Shown here: positions 10,021 to 20,209 of the stretch, in pieces
Layout: each line of letters starts with the position of its first letter
How positions within the stretch are numbered: position 1 is the first letter of the stretch
DNA from: Rhodosporidiobolus odoratus
Lineage: Eukaryota > Basidiomycota > Microbotryomycetes > Sporidiobolales > Sporidiobolaceae
Direction of reading: 5' to 3'
Assembly: GCA_034387635.1 (NCBI GenBank)
Contig: JAOANU010000013.1
Location: 496,001 to 560,000 of the forward strand
Length of the DNA: 64,000 nucleotides
The notes under the pieces: generated by a model
Databases searched by the model: none
The model's input: only the letters and a program-made list of their open reading frames with translations
Told to the model about the DNA's origin: nothing
Program-made: the position numbers and the translations under genes

Positions 10021-11294
10021 AATGTGCGGGAGTGTGTTCAGGTGGGTCCAGTTGAGATTGAGAAGGAGGGACGAAGTTCAAGTCAGACCTGTTGTCCAGG
10101 GGTGGGAGAGGGGTCAACGAGATTGCGTAGAGCCAACTGGTTATTGGCAAGGATCTGAATAGCTGGATTGTGGGAGTGAATAGAGACCAAAACCATAACT
10201 TCTTCTTTTGCCCCTAGAGCTTGCCTTCACAAAATGTTCATCCTCTGCCCGTCCTTTTGATTCTCTTTGAGTACTCCTGCCACTCTGCCACATCTTGATG
10301 GGTCCAGCGCCTCCGCACCAAACACAACCTCCTAACCCATCATAGCAAATTAGAGCGCACTTTGGGGAGCTGAGCTGGGCTACGAGGTCTTGGTGAGCCT
10401 GAATTGCTTCTTCATAGCTGGGTGCGATAGAGAGTTACACAGTCAAGGAAAACTCCCATGGCGCTATTGCCAAGGGCAAATGGAATTGGGCAGCGCCAGA
10501 GGGGCGAAGATTAGAGAGTAAGACATGAAGAGCAGAGTGGACTGGGAGGTTGGTGGGTCTCATGCAAACAATTTGAACCATACGTGAAGTGAAGGGGAGC
10601 CCGGTCAAAACAAAACTTGTGTATTGATTGAACGGTTGATTGCAAGCTCAAACAAGTCAATGTCAGGTCTACGATAAGTCCTATGTTGACCAGTCGCCTC
10701 AAAGATCTTCAACGTGTTCCTTGTTGTCAATAGGTCTTCTGCCATTGCAGTCAAGGTCTACACTTGCCTCTCTGCTGCCTAGTACATCAGCCAACAATTT
10801 TGGCAGCTACAAAGTAGCCATCCAGGCGTCTTCAGCTCTTTTCACCAATGCGAGGGTAAAGAGCTAGCGGATGAGGTGGCAAGGAGCGGTAGCAGCGACT
10901 GAATGCCTGAGGAGGCAGCCAGCATGGGGAGTAAGCAGCAGAGGACGGGTGTTGTGATGCCTAGAGATCATCAAGCACAATCTGCCTTGAATTGATGAGG
11001 ACACCAGTGATTACGCTGCAAAACCTTTTGCATTCGGGATGTTGCCTGCCACAGGCGGGTAACTAGCAAGCCAAGAAACAGTGGCATGGGGGAACCAGCT
11101 TGTGCAATTTGGTGAGGTGGGCAAGCTGGGAGCAATAATTGCCTTGGAGATTTTTGCAATGCAGCGCTCAAGGAGGACGAGGTGGTATGTCTTAGGTGCA
11201 GACTAGTGCCCTCTCTTTGGCTTCTTGAGATCGACGCTGGGGTGTCCCTCTAGAAGGGTGGAGGTGTCCGGGGCAGATGAGCTGGACAAGCCCT
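10021..11294. other. no gene seen; one tail-like scrap near 10,620-10,655
   Basis: No supported coding region. At about 10,655-10,620 the minus strand reads GAGCTTGCAATCAACC followed by TCAATCAATAC, resembling the AGCTTGGAATCA plus (TCAA)n end seen at 5,770-5,836. Confidence 0.4.
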
Positions 11295-12010
11295 GATTGA
11301 TCGTTTGATTCTAGTTCAGACAGGTTGTTGCCAGACTACAGAGGATCTATGTCGACTGCTTGCCCTTCTCATGGGTCTTCACGGGTTTGGCAGTGTCAAT
11401 CACATGAAAAAACAGGGAAGGAAACCAAGTGGAAGAATGAATGAAACGGAGGAGGGGGAAGATGTGGGAGGGGGAGGGAAAAAAAGCCAATCCAGGAATC
11501 CGCTGTACCTTGAACTCTCTCCTCGACGCCTTCCTCTCCTCCTCACACTGCTCGCATTCCCAGTGGTAGTGCTTGCGGGTCTCCAGCATGCCACATTGCT
11601 TGCAGAGGTGCGCCGGGTCCTCATCGTCAAGGAAGCATTATGTAGCGCCCAAGTTGTTGAAGTCGAGGCGTAGTTGCAAGAGAAGCACGGAGTGGCAAGG
11701 CATGAGGTGGTAGATGGGGCAAGAGAATGCTTTGCCAAGCAGGCGGGGGTCTATGGTACAAAGGGCTGTCCCAACAGTTGTATTGCTGGTACACCATGTG
11801 ATCCACTCTGCTTGCCATGCAGCATGGAGTTGTTGACTGAGAGAGGAGAGGGAAAGGGGAAGGGGGGGAGGTCTGCTGGGTCAATGGGGGGGAGAGGTGA
11901 AGGCGGGCCCAGTTCGCTGGGTTGTTTGACAACTCCCTCACTCCTTCCCAGTTTTCCTCCTTGCTCTCACTACTCCCTTCATCCTCTGTGTCTCTCCGGT
12001 ACATCCTAGC
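11295..12010 (-). mobile_element. LINE family B, longest copy
   Basis: Following frames on the minus strand from about 11,780 gives a segment ending LLLQLRLDFNNLGA. An acidic stretch and a knuckle of the form CKQCG-x(4)-HYHWECEQC follow, then EEERKASRREFKVQRIPG. A 3' UTR then leads to ACTAGAATCAAACGATCAAT near 11,300, the counterpart of the family A end. The C-terminal CxxC..H..C knuckle supports a LINE. Frame breaks make it non-functional. Confidence 0.6.
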
Positions 12011-13090
12011 CATCCAGCCGCCCTTCACCCCTTTTCTTGCCTCCTTCTTCTGCTGATTATTTAAACTTTCGTCTTCCACAGCCGTTTGTTCCCTACAGGG
12101 ATGTTTTGATCCTGGCACCATACAACGGGCATGGGAAACTGACTTTCTGGTTCTTACAGAGTAATATTTTTTTTAGGGATGGTTGTTATAGAGGGTCCCT
12201 ACTGTACCTGCTGTTATTCCCTATTTCTGTTACTAGCCAGACACCTGGACAAGGAATGAGTGGACTTTTGATATAGCACATGTTGTGCTCAGCCCCTCCC
12301 TTGCAAAGTCTTTATTGCGAGATAGGATACCCTGTCTTACCATTTCCCCAAAAGCCCCAAATCATCGGGTCAATTCCCGAGGAAGTGGGGAATCCGGGCT
12401 GCCAAAACCTGAGCTAACTCCCGTCGCGCCATACCCGCCCCGAGCTGAACAACTTTCTGGTCTGTCGGCAGATCAGGAGTCGGCATGCATTCTCTAATCA
12501 GCAACAGCGATCCTCCCTAGTGGCCGTCTAGTGTTGGCGGAAACAACCCCCTTCTGAACGCGCGGATCTTGCCGTCCTCTTCCTTTGACCCCTCCACTGT
12601 CAGCTTTGGTCCCTTTGTCTTTCCTTCTTTTCTCTCCTTTTCCTTGTTCCTTGTTTCATTTGCCTCTGCCGGGTTTTGCAACGCCACTGCCCTGGGACCG
12701 TCGTTACCACCAGCACAATGACATTCCCAGTAGAGAATGCATCTGACAAAAGTTGGGGATCTTCGGGATCAGGGCGCCGGTCTTTCATACGGCCTCGAGA
12801 ATTGGGATGCCGACCCTGACTGGTTTTGCAACTTCTCCCCGGTCTTTCATATACGCTGTGCTGTGCAAGTGATGTGCAAGTGCGCATTAGGGGGAGGGGG
12901 CTTTGACCCTCTGAGCAGCCTCAGCCCAGTCTGCGAGTGCCTCTTGCCAGGCATTGCACACCAAGGGCCGGACACTTCCTGGTGTGCGGGTGAGCAGTGA
13001 GCCTGCGGAGAGAGTTAGCCCTCAAGCCACACAAAAACTGTAGTGAAGGAAAAGACGAAAGTCAGCTACAGTTTGTGAAGAGCGGTGAGG
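12011..13090. other. no gene seen
   Basis: Short unsupported frames on both strands. A GGTTTTGCAAC motif recurs (near 12,670 and 12,820), as does CGGTCTTTCATA (near 12,779 and 12,840). This hints at a small imperfect internal duplication, but no element ends are visible. Confidence 0.4.
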
Positions 13091-13553
13091 CTAGAGACCT
13101 CACCGGAATTTTCCGGCGGAATTTCTAGGATGTCCGGAACTTTCCGCGGTTTTCGGAATTTCCGGCTCCGGAATCCGAAAAGTAACCGGAAACCGGATTG
13201 AGGTGGCTGAGGTGGTATATGACCCGGAAATTCCGGGTTTCGCAAGTTTCGGAGTAGAAATGGCGGGCCTGCTGCGTTACCTACCGGCAAAAGACTGTAT
13301 AGAGAGACATGTTGCACAAGACCGGTATAGCTGGTGTGGTAGCGCAGTGGAATGAGACTAGACCATTGCACTTGTTACCTACGAGCCGGAGCTACGCACA
13401 GCGACTTCCGCACTGTCTATTTCGGAGCCGGAACCCGGAATTTTCGGGATTTTCGGGTCCGGAACCCGGAAAATATGCGGAAACCGGTCGACCCCTCCGA
13501 AACCCCCGAAACCCGGAAATTCTCGCTCCGGAAATTTCCGGTGAGGTCTCTAG
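13091..13553. repeat. foldback / MITE-like element rich in CCGGAA
   Basis: The left end CTAGAGACCTCACCGGAA and the reverse complement of the right end agree over 26 bases with one mismatch. GTGAGG lies directly outside both ends (13,085-13,090 and 13,554-13,559), a candidate 6-bp target duplication. About 170 bp inside the left end and 135 bp inside the right end are packed with degenerate TTCCGG/CCGGAA and GGAAATTCC words, so the two arms are partly complementary. The ~160-bp centre is unrelated sequence. There is no coding capacity. Non-autonomous DNA transposon is the best guess. Confidence 0.6.
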
Positions 13554-13738
13554 GTGAGGCGCAAAGAAAGTGAACTTCATCGCTACCAGCTCGAAGCGCG
13601 CTCACTGAAGCTTGACTGAACGGCTATACTGCTTTCTTTTGCTTTCTTTTGCGCTCCAGCAAGTACCCACACGTCTGAAACCCTATCCTTTGACAGATCT
13701 CCTCGCTTTGAGAGTCGCGTGCCAATGTCTCTCTCACA

Positions 13739-13800
13739 AAAGGTCAGTACGATTGGGCACGGCGCGTACAAAGGTCAGTACGATTGGGCACGGCGCGTAC
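13739..13800. repeat. 31-bp perfect tandem duplication beside the retrotransposon
   Basis: A 31-base unit beginning AAAGGTCAGTACGATTGGGC occurs twice without mismatch, at 13,739-13,769 and 13,770-13,800. It ends 33 bp before the A1 repeat of the Ngaro-type array. Confidence 0.9.
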
Positions 13801-13833
13801 CACTTTCCTCTGGCGGCGCCGCGGTTTGCGCCG

Positions 13834-14074
13834 TTGTAGGCATCGTCCAAAGCTTGCGCGGCGATTCCTCGGGCGCGTGTGGTGAGCGAGCAAGCGGAGA
13901 GCGAAGCGAAGCTGCGCTCTCGAGCAAAGCGGCGTCGAGAGAAAGATTGCCTGCAAGAGAGAACGAGATGCGAGCGTGCAGCGACGCGGAGAGAAGAGAA
14001 TCTGCTCTTCGTCTCTTCGCTCGCTCGCTCAGTGAGACCCCAAAAAGAGCTGCTAGCTTGATCTCTCAAGCTTT
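13834..14074 (+). repeat. split direct repeat A1 (241 bp)
   Basis: It begins TTGTAGGCATCGTCC and ends CTCTCAAGCTTT. By eye it is repeated at the same 241-bp length at 19,860-20,100 and 25,885-26,125. The left boundary is set where upstream sequence stops matching the sequence preceding the other two copies. Confidence 0.9.
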
Positions 14075-14080
14075 ATATAC
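14072..14080 (+). promoter_or_regulatory. TATA-like box at the A/internal junction, unit 1
   Basis: TTTATATAC straddles the end of repeat A and lies about 105 bp upstream of the gag ATG. The same arrangement occurs at 20,098-20,106 in unit 2. In the third A copy the A/T run is lost because different sequence follows. It could position transcription of the internal genes; no transcript data are available. Confidence 0.4.
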
Positions 14081-14183
14081 CGATCCATATCGTTCTCGAC
14101 GTCTCCCGACATCTCAATCCTTTCTAGCAACTTTCCGAATCCATCATCAGATCTCAGCCTCTACGTCGTTTACTCGCTCCAAC

Positions 14184-15972
14184 ATGGCCATAATCAACTC
14201 ACCCACTCAACACACCAACGATACCGCCGACCTCGCGAAGCTCCGTGAAGGGGTGGTCGCGGCGGGACTGTTGTTGAGTGATGCTCAGGTGGAGGAGGTA
14301 ACGAACGTGGTCAAGCTAGTAGGCGAGGATGTTCGGGTTGTCACCATGACGGCAATGATTCAAGGGATCATGGGTAGGCGTAGGGAAAGGTCGACCACGC
14401 CGCAGCCGGCGGGTTCGCCCACGAAGAAAAGTAGGATGGACAACGATGACCGCGCCGCCATCGCAGCTCTGGTGGCGGACGCAAGGGGAAAGGCGACGGC
14501 AACTTTCGGAAAGAAGGCGAAGATTGGCGAGATGACGGCGGAAGAGGAAGAGGCCTTTCTCGACGAAACCTCTATCTTCGGGGCCTTTGAAGTTCCCCAA
14601 GCGCTGATTACCCGCCTTCTCATCAAGAAACAGCCCATACCCCTCTTCTTCCTCACGAACACGATGCTTTGCGCCTTAGCCAATCCCGCTTCCCACGCAC
14701 ACAAAGCCGCCTCCGATTTCACCAAACCCCTTGACCTCAAACTTGACTACACCCTCTCTGCCGAAGACACCCTCACATCCTTGCAACGGCTGATCGACCT
14801 GTGGTGCTTGGAGGAGTACGTGGAGGACACGGCCGAAGCGATAACGGAGAATGAGGAGGCAAGGAAGGCATGGGTCGGCCATCGTCGGAGGGTGGAAAGG
14901 TACTTTCAGACGGCGGGGGATGACTACGAGAAGAGGGTGGCGGTGGTCTACTCGGTGAAGGTGAGGGCAAGCGCCCATCGTGTCGATGGGAGACGGTTCG
15001 ACCCGTCCCGGGCCTGGACGGCGTTCTACGACGCGGCACAGCAGGAGATTCGCCGCGACGTCAACGAAAACTGGCGTTCTCCTTCCGCGTACCGATACTC
15101 CCACTCCGAGGCCGCCAACCTCCTCCCCCGACCCACTTCGACCGCGGGCGCCGCTGGACGCGCCGGGCAGTTTCGGGGGGAAGAGACGGGCAAAGGTGGC
15201 TTTGACGGTCAAGGGCAAGGCGGTTACGGGGCAGGTAGTGCTGGGGGCGCCGTCGGTTCTGCGCAGGCACCGAATGGACATGGTCAAGGAGGCATTGGTG
15301 GTCGAGGTCGCGGAGGCCAAGGAGGTGGCGGCGGGCGCGGGGGTGCCGCAGGAGGAGGTCGCGGTCGAGCGCCGTGCCACGGCTGCAAGGTGGCGGATGG
15401 ACACATCCTTGCCGCTTGCCTCCAGCAGGGCTTGTTCTGCAAGTTCCTCGACGGGAAACTCGTCACGGTAAGTCACCGCGCTTTGTTGTTTCCTTTCCCT
15501 CTCTCGCACCGCAGCCCGGGCGTGATGGCGCTGTTCCGTTGCGTCCTCCTTTGCCATAAGGGGGATGATGTTGAGACATTGTAGCCCAATGTGCTCATGC
15601 TTTCACTGCCATCGTAGCCCGGTGTGCCGCTTCGATGACGCAGATTTGGGAGGAGAAGGAGTGATGGATTGTATACTGACACTCTTCTTCTTTCTTCCCC
15701 CTCTCTCTTTCCCTCATCCTTCCTCTTCCCCCTCTTCCTTCTTCATGGGTGGACGGTGCGTTTCCAATTTCTCCTCTTCTTTCCCTACTCACTTTCTCGC
15801 GGTTGACGTGCTCGGGCCGTCGCAGAACGACGGCCGCAACACGCCCATCTGCATGCAACGCCAGCACAAGGGTTGTGCCCGCCCGCTTGTCAACAACGGC
15901 TGCTTCCTTGGCCTGCACGTCTGCTCGATGTGCGGAGACCACAGGCACGGTCTCGTCGACCACGCCAGCTAG
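14184..15972 (+). CDS. Gag-like protein of Ngaro-type element, unit 1 (one intron)
   Basis: The probable structural protein of the retrotransposon particle. The ATG at 14,184 opens a frame that stays open past the proposed donor. I place an intron at 15,468-15,825 (GTAAGT donor after codon 428, CGCAG acceptor), giving 476 aa. The first ~300 residues are helical and charged. Residues ~355-400 are Gly-rich. The end carries a Cys-rich knuckle region split by the intron: CHGCK..C..C in exon 1 and CMQRQHKGC..CFLGLHVCSMCGDHRHG in exon 2. Without splicing the frame ends at 15,584 and loses the second knuckle cluster, which is the main argument for the intron. Unit 1 has the intact version. Confidence 0.75.
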
Positions 15973-15991
15973 GGTGGTCGCGGACGCTCAG

Positions 15992-17761
15992 TCGGCTCGC
16001 CGCCCGGCTGCTGAGCAGTTTCCGCAATCTCGTAGGGTTGCATCACCCCTCGTCGTCGAACAGTGGCAACGGTTGTTCGCGACGCTCCCGCCCTTCTTGG
16101 CCGACCGTTACCGTTTCGTCATCGAGGCGATTCGAGCTGGCTTCGACATCGGCATCGACAAGGACACCGCACTGGAGGAGACGTACGCACCGGAGAAGAC
16201 GTACTCAGCGGAGGAGTACGAGAAGGTGTTGGAGTACGTTTGGGAGGAGCTCGAGGCGCTGCGTTTAGAGGGTCCATTCTTGCGCGAGGAGGTCGAACGG
16301 CGTCTTGGATTTTTCCAAACCTCTCCCTTTCTTCTCATTGACAAAGTCGGCTCGACAAAGAAGCGGTTTGTTCGACACTTCTCTTCCCCTAAACATGGCT
16401 CCGTCCCTTCCATCAACACTCGCATCCGCCTTTCTCGCAACAATCCCTATCGCTTCCGCACCCTTTGGCACACCTTCCCCCGTATGGCCTCGGTTGTCCT
16501 TCGTTCCCCTCCCACCACTCGCGCCTATGTCACTGATATTTCCAAGGCTTTCCGCCAGCTTGACGTTCTACCGCATCAACAACGTTGGCTCGTCATCCGC
16601 GTCGACGATCAGTTCTACATCGACGTTGCGTTGCCGATGGGTCTGACAACGTTGACGGAGGCGTGGGGCTCGGTGGTGGACCTGCTTCGGGCTGGGTTGG
16701 AGGTTGAATGGCAGGCTGCAAGGTTCTGTCTGCGAAACTGGGTGGACGACCTCGCCTTTATATTCGATCGCCCCCTCTCAGACGGCGGATGGGCGGAGAT
16801 GAACCGCCTCATCAACGTTCGCCTGGACGCCCTTGGTCTTCCGCGGGCCGTCGAGAAGGACTTGCCCATCGATGCAGGGGTCAGCACGTTCAAGTTTCTC
16901 GGGTTCGTTTGGGACTTCGTCTCTAAGCGAGTCGTCTTGCTCGACTCGAAACGCCTGAAGTTTCTGGCCAAGGTGGACGCTTTGCGGATGCGCTCTTCAC
17001 GCATCTCGCTGGAGGATCTCGAATCGACGGTTGGTTCCCTCGCTCATCTCAGCTACGTCGTTCGGAGCGGCAAGTTTCGACTTCGCGCACTCTACGCCTT
17101 CGCCGCCTCCTTCAACGGCGACTACTTCACCGAGAAGCATCCCTCTACTGCCGCAACTCGCACACGTTCGTCAAATCGGTACGCTGGCGTCTATGGAGAG
17201 CTGGACTGGTGGTCGGAGTTGCTGCATGGGGCCGTCGCCGCAGAGGATGGTGTCGGATGTTCGCTGGGAAAGATGTTGACGGAGCAGGGGGACGATGTTG
17301 ATGCGGACATCCTGTCGGATGCGTCCAACGCCGCGATTGGCATCCTCGTCGACGGGTGTTGGCAGCATTGGGCGCTCCGCGAGGGTTGGAAAGCAGGTGC
17401 GGGCCTCAACATTGACTTCGCAGAGGCACTTGGCGTTGAGCTCGCCCTTTCGGCCTTTCTCGCTGGGCGGACGGTGCCGGTAGCCGGGCAGAACTTGGTG
17501 GCTTTCTGTGACAACAAGTCCGTTGTCGATGGCTGGGCGGCGAAGAAGCATGCGAACGAGGCGGTCAACCGGGTGCTGGTGCGCATCTTGGAGATGGAGG
17601 ACTGCTTGCATACGACGGTGGAGTTGCTGTATATCCCGTCGGAGGAGAATGACTCGGACGCGGTGTCTCGAGGAGATTTTCCGGTAGCTGCTCTTAGGTT
17701 GGGGGAATTTCCTTGTTCGGAGGGTCTGTTACAAGACCTTGCCTCCATTCAAGCGTTGTAA
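15992..17761 (+). CDS. reverse transcriptase-RNase H of Ngaro-type element, unit 1
   Basis: Copies element RNA to DNA. RT motifs: VTDISKAFRQL (motif A Asp) near 16,535, ALPMGL near 16,630, and the catalytic box NWVDDLAFI with VDD at 16,742-16,750, then FKFLGFVWD. RNase H follows: DASNAAIG near 17,315, an E in FAEALGVELAL, FCDNKSVVDGW near 17,505 and the final NDSDAVSRG. The frame is open from 15,749 to the TAA at 17,761 but has no convincing start ATG. It lies in another frame than Gag exon 2. I start it at 15,992 because CTCAG at 15,987-15,991 would join the Gag donor in frame; frameshifting after Gag is the alternative. The domain is intact in unit 1 only. Confidence 0.8.
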   Translation, partial: SARRPAAEQFPQSRRVASPLVVEQWQRLFATLPPFLADRYRFVIEAIRAGFDIGIDKDTALEETYAPEKTYSAEEYEKVLEYVWEELEALRLEGPFLREEVERRLGFFQTSPFLLIDKVGSTKKRFVRHFSSPKHGSVPSINTRIRLSRNNPYRFRTLWHTFPRMASVVLRSPPTTRAYVTDISKAFRQLDVLPHQQRWLVIRVDDQFYIDVALPMGLTTLTEAWGSVVDLLRAGLEVEWQAARFCLRNWVDDLAFIFDRPLSDGGWAEMNRLINVRLDALGLPRAVEKDLPIDAGVSTFKFLGFVWDFVSKRVVLLDSKRLKFLAKVDALRMRSSRISLEDLESTVGSLAHLSYVVRSGKFRLRALYAFAASFNGDYFTEKHPSTAATRTRSSNRYAGVYGELDWWSELLHGAVAAEDGVGCSLGKMLTEQGDDVDADILSDASNAAIGILVDGCWQHWALREGWKAGAGLNIDFAEALGVELALSAFLAGRTVPVAGQNLVAFCDNKSVVDGWAAKKHANEAVNRVLVRILEMEDCLHTTVELLYIPSEENDSDAVSRGDFPVAALRLGEFPCSEGLLQDLASIQAL

Positions 17762-17790
17762 CTCTGCTTCGTTGCTCTCATGCGAAATTA

Positions 17791-19744
17791 ATGCCTTCTG
17801 GTAGCGAGAGGGGATCCGCTTGGTTTCGGATTGTTGTTTCGGGGCCTTCATTCATTCTTCTCATGCCTGCTTCCAGAAAATATGACACACACGATGCGTA
17901 TCTCGCTGAAGTGCTAGCCCGGGCTCAGTGGCGGCGCCGGTTGCATGCCACCTCTCGTGAAGCATTGACGACGCCATCACCCTCCGCGCTCCGCCCTCTC
18001 CTCCCGTTTTCTCTGGCCGCGTCTTCAACCGGTTCGGCACCGCAGGTTGCATCGGGAGCGATTGGGGCGGATGGGGGTACCGGTGATGGGTCGTCTAGTC
18101 AGCAGGGCAGGGAGAAGTTGAGTGATGGAGCATCGGGACTCTGGGCGCCGCCGAAGGGGTCGATGCTGCGGGTCAGGGAGGCGCAGGAGCTGGTAAAGAT
18201 TACGGCAGGGCCGCCTGAGGGTTGCCTGGCTCAGGCGACTCTGGATTTTCAACTTACTCTCGCTCGCCTCAAAACGGCGAAGGAGCTTCTTTCCTCCTAC
18301 CCGGCCATCCACCCCTCCATCTACGCCGCTATCACCTCAAACTCCCGCGTCATTCCTGCCCGTGACCGCGTTCTCCATTGTCCACCGCCGCCTGGCACCC
18401 TCCAGAACATGGTCGCCTCCACCTCCTTCTCCTCCTCCGTTCGTCTCAACACGGCGCTTGTCCGCAGCCAGCAGGGAGCTGCCCTGGCTCGCATGGGATA
18501 CGCGCTCAAGTGCTTCCACCTCTTCGCCTGCATCAACGACGTTTCCGATGCGGCGAGGATGCCGATGCAGCCGGACGTCTTGGAGGCTTATTTGGCGTCG
18601 TTGGCGGGCTTCTTCAGCGGGAAGGCGATTCGGAACCGGGTGATGGAGCTGAAACGGTGGCATGCTTTCTGTCGGGTGGACTGGATCGTCCAGGACTCGC
18701 AGGTGGATGACGTTTTGAGACGCGCGCAGGCGATGGCGCCTTTGAAGAAGACTCAGCGGCCGCCTTTCCTCCACGATCATCTTCTCGCATGCCTCGGCCA
18801 ACTCGACCTTTCCTCCTCCTTCGACGTCGCTTGGGCTGCGGCAACAACGGTTGCCCATCGTGGTCTTCTTTGCTCGGGCGAGTTTACCGTGAAAGGACAG
18901 CAGGCTTTCTCTCCCACTCGCCACATCACGCGTGCGGGTGCGCAGCTCGTATACGTCGATGGGAAGACGAGCGGCTTGCAAGTGCACCTTCCTTTCGACA
19001 AGGTCGCCGGGAACATGGGGGCAGACATCGCCATCACTCCCATCCCGAGCAGCACGGCTTGCCCCTTTCGCAAACCTCTCGCGGCATTCCCGGATCAACG
19101 CGGTGGGCATGTCAGAACACCTCTTCACCTACACGTCGACGAAGGGTTCTTCAGCCGGTCAACGGGTTCCCCTGACAAAGGGCGCGTGGGTGGATCGGCT
19201 GAACGAGTTGTTGGTTGGTGCTACTCTCCCAGCGATGAGTGGGCATACCATCCGCATTGGAGGGGCCACTCAGCTCCTCCTCGATGGGGTGGATCCGTTG
19301 GTTGTGAAGGTGGTGGGCCGATGGCGCTTGGACGCTTTCCTCACGTATTGGCGGAATGTCACCGCGGTGTTGGCTACGGCTGAGAAGGCGGGGCGGTCCG
19401 CACGGGCGCCCGAGCTTGGACGTGCTGTGGACTTCGGGGAGGAGCTGCGTTTTGTGCGTTCCTTTTACCTCGTGCTTGCGGCGCTTGCGCTGTTTGGGGC
19501 GGGCTTGCTGACGGCTTTGGACTCTTCGCCCTCATGTCTTCGGCTTCCCAATAGTTGGAGCTGGACGAAGAGGAGGGTGACAGAGCAGGCATGGATGAGG
19601 AAGGCTTGTAGCAGTCTGGCAAACCCGGGAGCGCGATGCTCTGCAACACTCTCGGATGGGAGGGTTTGTCAAACCGCTTGTGGCGCCCTTTCTTGTCTGG
19701 ACAGGGAGGAAGTTCTCCGGGTTTTCTCTCGCGAAGCCCGCTAG
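17791..19744 (+). pseudogene. tyrosine recombinase of unit 1, frameshifted
   Basis: It begins with an ATG 30 bp after the RT stop. The N-terminal and core-binding parts are open, and the first catalytic region (AHRGLLCSGEF, Arg near 18,859) is present. At 19,062-19,065 a CCCC run, where unit 2 has CCC, shifts the frame. The rest, with GHTIRIGGAT (His-x-x-Arg) near 19,243 and the nucleophile region FLTYWRN near 19,340, is therefore in another frame. A further 2-nt difference near 19,537 changes the C-terminus. As written the enzyme is truncated before its nucleophile. Confidence 0.8.
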
Positions 19745-19859
19745 AAGTCGGAGCCCTTCCCTCTCTCCCCCGCACCACGAAACAAGCAAGCCACATCTGT
19801 TGCTAGCACATGCTCTCTCCATCTTCGATTGAAGCAAGACGAGAGAAGACATCTCGCGC
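19658..19859 (+). repeat. split direct repeat B1, unit 1 (202 bp)
   Basis: It begins GGGAGGGTTTGTCAAACC and ends CATCTCGCGC, immediately followed by A2 with no gap. It looks identical to 25,683-25,884. It differs from terminal B2 at three places, including a 2-nt length change in a C/T-rich run. Confidence 0.9.
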
Positions 19860-20100
19860 TTGTAGGCATCGTCCAAAGCTTGCGCGGCGATTCCTCGGGC
19901 GCGTGTGGTGAGCGAGCAAGCGGAGAGCGAAGCGAAGCTGCGCTCTCGAGCAAAGCGGCGTCGAGAGAAAGATTGCCTGCAAGAGAGAACGAGATGCGAG
20001 CGTGCAGCGACGCGGAGAGAAGAGAATCTGCTCTTCGTCTCTTCGCTCGCTCGCTCAGTGAGACCCCAAAAAGAGCTGCTAGCTTGATCTCTCAAGCTTT
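19860..20100 (+). repeat. split direct repeat A2 (241 bp)
   Basis: A copy of A1 that also serves as the left end of unit 2. The junction CTCGCGC/TTGTAGG at 19,859/19,860 is the same as at 25,884/25,885. It is the expected recombinase crossover neighbourhood. Confidence 0.9.
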
Positions 20101-20209
20101 ATATACCGATCCATATCGTTCTCGACGTCTCCCGACATCTCAATCCTTTCTAGCAACTTTCCGAATCCATCATCAGATCTCAGCCTCTACGTCGTTTACT
20201 CGCTCCAAC

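Noticed and set aside
13330..13400. tRNA-like A box (TGGTAGCGCAGTGG) in the centre of the foldback element
   Set aside because: No matching B box (GGTTCGANNCC) and no cloverleaf could be drawn, so neither a tRNA gene nor a tRNA-derived SINE is supported.
14316..15557. Long minus-strand frames opposite gag
   Set aside because: They are shadows of the GC-rich gag frame, change abruptly with it, and recur identically in the second unit.
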